Positions 57,291-64,000 of a stretch of 64,000 nucleotides of DNA are shown in pieces. A model generated the notes under the pieces. It saw only the letters and a list, made by a program, of their open reading frames with translations, had not been told where the DNA came from and searched no databases. Origin of the DNA: Isoetes taiwanensis (taxonomy: Eukaryota; Streptophyta; Lycopodiopsida; Isoetales; Isoetaceae); the NCBI GenBank assembly GCA_021234155.1, contig JAJEKV010000773.1, forward strand, positions 28,807 through 92,806, given 5' to 3'. The translations under genes were made by a program, and so were the position numbers. How positions within the stretch are numbered: position 1 is the first letter of the stretch; each line of letters starts with the position of its first letter.

Positions 57291-58432
57291 GCTCATCAAA
57301 GGATGTTAAATCCAAAGCAAATAGTTGTGACAGATGCATCACTATTCACAACATTGTTATAAATGTTCAAATTATGAAATTGAGTTAAGATTAAAACGTT
57401 GGTCAAGCATATTTTGATTTTATCATGATGCATTGGCCCTTCGATTTGAGGGCTCCAAAACAAAAATATATAACGAAGCCACAAAATCCACAAATTCTAT
57501 TGTTACAAGACTATATAAGCTGTAACTGCCATTGTTCTTACTGATTTTCTATTGTTATCCTTAGAAAAAAAAAGGTTGTGTTTTCGACCAAGCTTCTTCA
57601 TTACAAATCCAAGTCAAGCCTGAATTCCAAGGTCAAAAAATTCATACAATACAGATTGAATAAAAAACCCTTCCAGCTCGGGTCTGCATCAAATAGAAGG
57701 GTTCCCACAGAACAGAGGCAGCGAGGGCTTGGACAAATGAGTATACCGCAGGACTCTATTGTGATGATATTTGTGTTTGTGCTTAAGCAAAAGCACCAAA
57801 TTTCGTCTAGAAAAGTTGAATTCAACATTCACCAATGTATTCGGAGTGCATGTAGCCAATTCTGACCAACATAACTGATTCCGACGAATTTTGTTGTCCA
57901 GGACTAAGCCGTCTCTTGGCTTTGCAGTTCAAAACCCTATTTCATTCTAAAGCATCACGCATGGTTCAGACGGATGACCCAAAAGCACAAATCAATAGCA
58001 AACTGCCAGGATCTCAGGGTCGGCCATATTTAGCCTTCTTCGCAGCTCAAATGCATGGATCAGGGAGGCCAATACTGCTAAAATACTGCGAAAATGACAT
58101 AGATCCAACAATGAAAATGTATTCAAAATATGAATCTGGCAAGAAAAGGCAGATCCGGACCTTTGAAGAGAAGCAACGGAGGTCCAGAAGAACATGATCA
58201 AAAGCTGAGAGGGTCGGAGAATGGCGAGGAATCAAGCTAGAAAAGAAGAAAAGGAATGGAGCCTCTAAAACGCCGCCCACCACCAAAACGCGGGCGACCA
58301 ATGAGATAGGGAAGACGCTGATCGAGATATAAGCCCTGGTTTATTTTTCATCCCGGCCTTTATAAGTTATCACATAATATTAGAATTCAATCAATAGACC
58401 CTTTCCAATTCGAACGATAAAAAAAAAAAAAA

Positions 58433-58515
58433 CAAGGTGTCAAGAGACGGGAGGGTTGCCCTCCATGGCCTGGAGGGTGAAGTGGTTAAATCATACTTCA
58501 AAGTCATGTTTAACT
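58433..58515 (+). repeat. Dispersed repeat, copy 2 (GGGTTGCCCTCCATGGCC type)
   Basis: GGGAGGGTTGCCCTCCATGG then CCTGGAGGGTGAAGTGGTTAA matches 4.92-5.29 kb in the same orientation, but lacks the interior of that copy. Confidence 0.5.
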
Positions 58516-59233
58516 GAAAATCCATAACCCCCTGAACATTTGGGAAACAAAATTCTTCAGAGCCGATGAATTACCTTTTTATATTCCAAAATGCAGCCAA
58601 AGATTTTGGCAACCTGTAAAATAAAATCGGCAATCAAGTTTTTCCTTCTGTCCTTGCCTTCTATAAACAATTCTGGCTATGGTGATCAAATTGATGAAGA
58701 ACAAGCAAATACACAAAAGTTTTTGGAAAAGAACTTCCCAATTGTGATATTATAAGGATAAGCTAACCGATCCAATTTTCCCCTTTAGCTGCTCCTATTT
58801 TCCCCTTTAGTTGCTCCTGTTTAGGTACATCAAGAAAACTGTCCCATGTAGCTTAACATTATCACAAAAAAATATGGTCATTGCCATAATAATAAATAAT
58901 TAAAAAAAACCCTAAAACAATGGCATTTTCACAATTTTTCATACACATAGAGGCATTTTTTATATATTCTCCATTTTAATCGCCTCTAATTTGTGTAGAT
59001 AACACCAAGTATGCAACTCCTACTATAAACCATCTCCCTAATTATGAGGTTCTTGGTATCATGTCCCACTTCAACATACCACAATAGACATTCAAGATAT
59101 AGCGAATCCTCTCAAAAGCTATCCCCCAATTGTTATATTCTAGGGAATTGCATTTGAAACGGATAAACAAAGAATGCCATTCCCCATACGTTTCACACGG
59201 TAGATTGCACCTCTCACAATAGGTAAAACTTTA

Positions 59234-59402
59234 ACTGTTATGTTAAAACTTTTAACGTAAACATTCCATTAATTTATACCTTCACTTCTATGGTCCGTTA
59301 TGTTAAAATTTTATAACATATAAAAGGATTAAATATACCTTCACACCATAATCTGCTATGTTAACCTTTTTAACGTAGCATTAAGTGAATTGGAATACAC
59401 CC
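59234..59402. repeat. Three related 55-60-bp units with inverted TTAA arms
   Basis: Units GTTATGTTAAAACTTTTAAC, GTTATGTTAAAATTTTATAA and GCTATGTTAACCTTTTTAAC, each followed by a related linker with CCTTCAC. Each unit is a small hairpin. Confidence 0.6.
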
Positions 59403-59551
59403 CTTGATGAACCATATGCCTATTTTTCGTTGACTTTGAACCAAATATGTTTTAATCAACCATATGTGTTTTAGCTGTGGATTTCAAAATGAAAGCTTAT
59501 GGTATAGTGAAAATCTAGTTACCATCGAAGACAATAGAGGATAACTCCATT

Positions 59552-59610
59552 AAACCTTATTTGATCACTACCAAAACCTTATTTGGTCACTACCAAAACC
59601 TTATTTGGTC
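59552..59610. repeat. 22-bp tandem repeat, 2.7 copies
   Basis: AAACCTTATTTGGTCACTAC, CA unit; the first copy differs by one base. Confidence 0.75.
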
Positions 59611-60171
59611 AAGTCAAACCACCATAATAGTCATAAAAATACTATTATATTAACCGTTGGTTGCAGATAGAATGCTTACAAAGGTAAATCCAAACATGAC
59701 TCAATCTCATCTCGGTTGGGAGCTTTGAAATGTAGTACTATGCCCCCGTTTAGATGCACCCCGAAGCCAAGTCTCTACTTTTTCATTTTGTATTAGATCT
59801 TCGCGACTTGTGTATCAATAACATATCTTTGTACTTGTGTGTATTAGGATACCTTTGCACTTGCATATCAACAACGTATTGTGTTCGAGCGGTTGCATGA
59901 ACTTGTATTGTCATGCGGTCCAAGAAAATATATAAATACGATTCGTCCACCCACCAAGAGTGAAAAAGACAAGCACGTAAAGAGTTCCACCGCATGGAGG
60001 TGCAAGGTGGTTTATCCAAATGAAGATGAAGAATTTGAGCATGTGATACAAGCCTAACTCCACAAAAAAAGCATATTCTTATTTGCCATTAAAATAAGGA
60101 ACCAAAGAAGAACAAAAAATATCGATGAAGTGAGTCTTAGCCTCCTCGGCAGCACAATATCAATGAAGGTG

Positions 60172-60353
60172 CAATAGACATGGGGACGTGGGCGTCATAG
60201 AGGACGCCCATAGAGGGGTTGCATCAACCCTCTATGGACGCCCTCTATGGACGCCCACGTATCCCCAGAGGGGTTGCATGCGCGACCCCTCTATGGACGA
60301 TGCAACCCTCTATGGACGCCCTCTATGGACGCCCACGCCCCATGTCTATTGCG
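60172..60353. mobile_element. GC-rich foldback element, about 182 bp
   Basis: The left arm CAATAGACATGGGGACGTGG, then GCGTC.ATAGAGGACGCCC, pairs with the right arm GGGCGTCC-type text ending CCCCATGTCTATTG. Both outer ends are CAATAGACATGGGG in inverted orientation. The interior repeats CAACCCTCTATGGACGCCCT twice (60,228 and 60,304). GC content is far above its surroundings. No coding capacity. Confidence 0.75.
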
Positions 60354-60416
60354 AAGGGCATCAATAAGAGCACCTTTGTGGGCCATTTGAAGAGAGTAAA
60401 GATGATTTTTATGAGG

Positions 60417-60667
60417 GGTAGAAGCATGAAAGGGTGATTGAATTTTTTGTATATTGATGTAAAAAATTTGAACCGGGTTAAAGTGTTTTGTAATGTACAT
60501 TTTGAATTTTACACCTGAGTTGCCTATCATTAATAAATGCGGTTGACGCACAATATTCTCCATAATTATACCAAATCCTCCCAAATCTTGTACTAGCTTC
60601 TCTATCAATAAAATCTAAATATCTTGCCTGCTAAAAAAAACTTTGGCGACATTTTGAACTTTCCTCA
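60417..60667 (+). repeat. Dispersed 200-bp repeat, copy 2
   Basis: Matches 33,519-33,725 in the same orientation, with an extra internal block (CTTGTACTAGCTTCTCTATC to about 60,640). It lies just before the coding-like stretch at 60.68 kb. Confidence 0.7.
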
Positions 60668-61619
60668 ATCGATCAAACATGGTCCAGATTCTACCTCAAC
60701 TAAAAACTTGGCCCGAATCGATTATAGCCGCTCCTAACCTAATGCATTTCAAAAACAAATGTATCTTGAAGAAATTGAAATCACTTTCCTTCAAGCAAGA
60801 ATACAAATCCCTTCAAGCAAGAATACAACGGGTTAATAATCTGATTTTTTGTGCGGTGATGTTGTATCCCCTTTCTCTAATGGATCGACGTCTTAAAGCA
60901 CCGCTTGAAGAAGAAACTATGGAAGAAGGATTGGACTCTCATGCAAGCACTTCGAGGTCGGCATCGGGTTCAGATTTCAATCCTCCCGCTGATGAAGTTT
61001 CGGAAAGCACCGTTATAAAGGTGCAAAGAAAAATCTAAAACAGAGGGTTTGTAGGGGTGGATAATGCGACAAAGCCAATTAGAAGAAAAGGTGAATGCTT
61101 TTGTAAATCTCATAATGAATGAGGTATCTAATTTGACTCCAAAACAGCAAAGTATATTTGCAAGAAGATTATTGCAGGACAAAAAGATTGCAATTCCTAT
61201 TTGAGCCCTCACATTGGAAGGCCCTCAAGAGGCTATCGCGGAAAACAGATTCCGGTAAAGAATTTAAAGGATGGCCTCCACGACGTCAAAAATGCAATAG
61301 CAATGATGGACTTGTTGCAAAGCATTTCAGACTATCTATGGTGGTTGGAGAGGACTCGAGAATTACGTAAGACTTCACTAGCAGCTAAAGTTCTTTGAAA
61401 ATACATCCTAGAAATATGAAACTAGCAAAGGAGAGAAGGAAAAGAATGTCACTAGGTGGAACAAATCAGGGCATTAGCGTGTCGAATCCAAGAACAAATA
61501 CGATAGATCAAAGCTATGAAGGATATGGTTGTTCGGGCTTTGGTTAGATAACTCAAAGGTTTCACCAAAAATTAGAGATGTCATGAAGAAGAAGAGGACA
61601 CAACCAATTTAATATATTG

Positions 61620-62110
61620 ACATTACACGTGTATGACCGTAATTTAGTCAGAATTGCATCTTGTTTTTGAATAAAGATGTTTTTATTTTGTAACACCCAT
61701 CGTAAAGTTTGTAGATTTCTTTACTTTTGGCGAGAATAAAGATGTCTTTTATTTTGTAACACCGATGTAAAGTTTGTAATTTCATTTCTTTGTACCGCCT
61801 AGTTGTTCTACATGGAAATGTCAAATTATTTCATGGCAAACACGCATACGTATATTTGTTTACATGTATATTCTCGATGTATATTTGTTTACATGTATAT
61901 TCTGGATGTATTGTAGATGTAGATGAAAGAACTAAGAAGAAATTAGTGGAGATGTATTAATTGTCAAAAAATTATGTGACTTCATAGTAAATGAAATAAA
62001 ATTCATGTAAAAGATTTGTATGTAATGTAATGTAATGTAATGTAATGTAATGTAATGTAATGTAATGTAATGTAATGAGGTGACTAATTTTATTTTCATT
62101 GTAATTTTAC
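61620..62110. repeat. Insert or intron with tandem repeats in the 60.7-64 kb gene
   Basis: It separates two coding blocks. It contains a 65-base unit twice (61,669 and 61,734; GAATAAAGATGT...ATTTTGTAACACC), a 29-base unit twice (61,850-61,907; GTATATTTGTTTACATGTAT) and a TGTAA microsatellite. Confidence 0.65.
62021..62075 (+). repeat. (TGTAA)11 microsatellite
   Basis: Eleven uninterrupted TGTAA units. Confidence 0.95.
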
Positions 62111-64000
62111 AGTCAATTATTCCGCATTTTGTGGATCAAGATCCAGAGGTTCGGATTGGGCTTAGGCAATTTGAATACTTTAAAACCTTCTTGCATTAGA
62201 AAAGCTAAAGGAAAGAAACACATGAAAGAAAAGGGAAACATGAGCAATCGATCCTGTGACATGCAGTGCATTTAATTTGATGAGGTCAAGACTCCATGAA
62301 AATTGTTCGCGGTAATTGTGGTGTGTGCGATTCAAGCTCAGGCCGGAATATGTCAAGCCAAGAACAAGATGTTTGATAATGTTAGCACATTTTGGAGGGC
62401 TATGGTATGTGACAGAGCGCCAGCAAACGAAAGTGGCATAAGCTACAATGTATCAAATCGATTGTGGAAATTGTGGGAAACAATTAATTGAGTTGTGTCC
62501 AAGAGAATACAAGGAGCAGATTGATCAAACGCTTGATTGGCAAGTCTATGGTTACTTAATGAGCCCCTAAGAAAGGAACTTCACCTAAGACTAAAGCTAA
62601 TTGACAAGAAAGGCAGCTCCAAAGAATATGTTGGATAACATGTTTGATCATATGTCGGCTTTGTATATCATAACTTTGTGTAACATTGGCAGAGCAAACA
62701 ATTCAAGGAATCCATGAAGAGTCTTCGATGATATCAGATATCATTTTGTTGATTTCTGAGAATTATACTTTGAAGCCATTCAACGAGATTCAAGCACAAC
62801 ATTGGTACAATGAACAAATCAGCATATTGGTCCACATCCACGATGTTCAAGGTACGTGGTAAAATGAGGAAATGATAATGTGCACTTCTTTATTTCGTGA
62901 TGACAAAACACATGATACTCACTTTGTACAAAAAAGCATTCAAGATGCACCCTCAATTGGTCTGAAAGAAAATGGTGCTGGCCATATGAAATACCACTTA
63001 GTTCGTTGGACGTGTGCAGCCCAATTCAAGTCGAGAAGAGCTTTCTATCATGTAACTAGGGTATCATCAAGAGCATAAGATCGAATGCTTTGGAATTTCT
63101 TTGGCTCGGGACATGGGAAGGGCATATGACGAGAAGGAGCCATAGCCAAACTATGGCTCGAGGCGTAACAAAGAAAAAAGGATGGGAAAGTGATAAAAAA
63201 TGCAGAAACCGCATGTGAGGTTCTTGAAGAGAAAATTTCCCGATGTGGAAAGGGTATTTTGGAAGGTGTCTAGACATTGGACCGCTCCCAAAAGATTTGA
63301 TGTGCTCCCCAATTGAAAGGGGTGCAAATCTCTTCATTGGTATCATCCATAGATCCAAATGATCCAACAAAGTTAATGTGTAGATCTCTTTCATGTTTTT
63401 GTAAGGCATGCATCAATTTTGATTGGCCTGTTTGTGAGAATCGATCATGTAAGGGTGTGGGAGTTGAGAAAACTAGAGCCTACAAACGTGACAATGTTAA
63501 AGAAGATGGTAATGGTGCAGGACTTGTGGGCAAAATGACGCGGACAATGTGGATGAGACAAAGGCAGGTTGAGATTATTTGCATCATTCACATCCCCGCA
63601 CAATTATGAAAGGGTCCCTTATTATCTCATCCAAAGGTAATGTATAAAAACATGCCCTCGAAGAAGACACCAAGGATGACTATGGAAATGAATTATTGTG
63701 GTAATGAAGTTATAGCCGGTAACTACTTTGAATTGATTCCCCTCGCTGCCATCAAAAAGTGCCGTGCTTATTCAAGGAAAGAAAGTTCTCGTCTATCCCG
63801 AACAAGAATTGGGTGAGATTTATTGGAGCCGGGCCAAACATAAAGATTAAAGGTACATCTTATGCATATGAACTGACTAACTATTGGCATGAAATGTTGT
63901 CGGAAATTTGCCGTGAGATTGCAGAATCTCTCAGAATATCGCTAACTGGTTGCTGAAGTAACTTTTCTGCACTAAGGCATGGACTTGCAAACCGAATGTA

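Larger units (their letters stand above)
57291..60170. other. Long region without a recognised gene
   Basis: 57,578-57,865 (plus) is open for 95 codons, rich in Lys, Ser and Gln, with no family. 58,433-58,515 is the second copy of the repeat at 4.92 kb. 59,234-59,402 holds three related units of TATGTTAA(A)...TTTTTAACGTA. 59,552-59,610 holds a 22-base unit tandemly repeated. The rest shows nothing. Confidence 0.4.
60679..63956 (+). pseudogene. Transposon gene relic of the WNFFGSGHGKG family
   Basis: Rightward relic. 60,679-61,038 is open (119 codons), acidic and Ser-rich. 61,075-61,200 gives MNEVSNLTPKQQSIFARRLL. 61,250-61,360 gives HDVKNAIAMMDLLQSISDYL in one frame. 61,545-61,600 gives FGLWLDNSKVSPKIRDVMKK. 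After an interruption, 62,115-62,240 gives VDQDPEVRIGLRQFEYFKTF. 62,870-63,135 gives THDTHFVQKSI, RWTCAAQFKSRRAFYHVTRV and, past an in-frame stop, RMLWNFFGSGHGKG. That last motif with the preceding CA.QFKSRRAFY marks a repeat-gene family seen in plants and animals. I infer a transposase-like function. 63,759-63,956 is a further open frame of unknown role. The end is cut by the window. Stops and shifts make it inactive. Confidence 0.6.

Overview
The window reads as nuclear DNA of a land plant, most likely a fern or another seed-free vascular plant (inference). Reasons: it holds a PLS-type pentatricopeptide-repeat (PPR) gene, a class III plant peroxidase exon, plant-type L1 LINEs, Ty3/gypsy chromoviruses, hAT and other cut-and-paste transposon genes, long AT-rich intergenic DNA, and no bacterial-style operons. 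Almost every gene-like stretch is broken by frameshifts, stops or nested insertions, so this is an old transposon-rich region and not a gene island.

Layout. 1-630: Ty3/gypsy RNase H fragment. 1.05-3.9 kb: minus-strand gene (copy A) joining a ParB/Srx-like domain to a beta-class DNA methyltransferase. 3.9-11.3 kb: mostly anonymous DNA. 11.35-11.55 kb: peroxidase exon 1 with a TATA box. 12.0-13.8 kb: plus-strand DUF7869-like gene (copy A). 13.8-16.1 kb: gypsy gag-protease-RT start, holding a 409-bp retroposon with a 7-bp target duplication. 16.6-18.0 kb: hAT/DUF4371 transposase relic. 18.1-18.7 kb: LTR-like repeat. 19.2-21.0 kb: PPR pseudogene, with a near-perfect 68-bp palindrome upstream. 22.1-24.7 kb: L1-type LINE (minus). 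25.6-27.9 kb: second LINE type (plus) ending in a short-repeat tail. 30.66-30.82, 31.56-32.1 and 32.2-32.75 kb: further LINE and LTR-like pieces. 33.0-36.2 kb: gypsy RNase H-integrase-chromodomain with LTR. 38.2-48.5 kb: the second, longer copy (B) of the ParB-methyltransferase / DUF7869 pair, arranged divergently. 48.8-50.6 kb: protein kinase relic. 54.6-56.6 kb: chromovirus 3' half. 60.17-60.35 kb: GC-rich foldback. 60.7-64 kb: relic of another transposon gene family (WNFFGSGHGKG).

The most interesting content is the duplicated gene pair. One gene, leftward, carries a ParB-type nuclease-fold signature followed by DNA methyltransferase motifs in beta-class order: IADIPYGF first, then a GTT motif I. 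The other, rightward, carries a DUF7869-type core (DGMDQ, LDNT.R.NK, VGHTHDQ). In copy B the pair is divergent around an array of short imperfect palindromes (CTATCGCG.CGATAG and variants). I found these palindromes at about six loci inside 38.17-48.46 kb and noticed none elsewhere. I infer a mobile or formerly mobile eukaryotic unit with its own DNA-modification gene. No search could be run, so family names rest on motifs read by eye.
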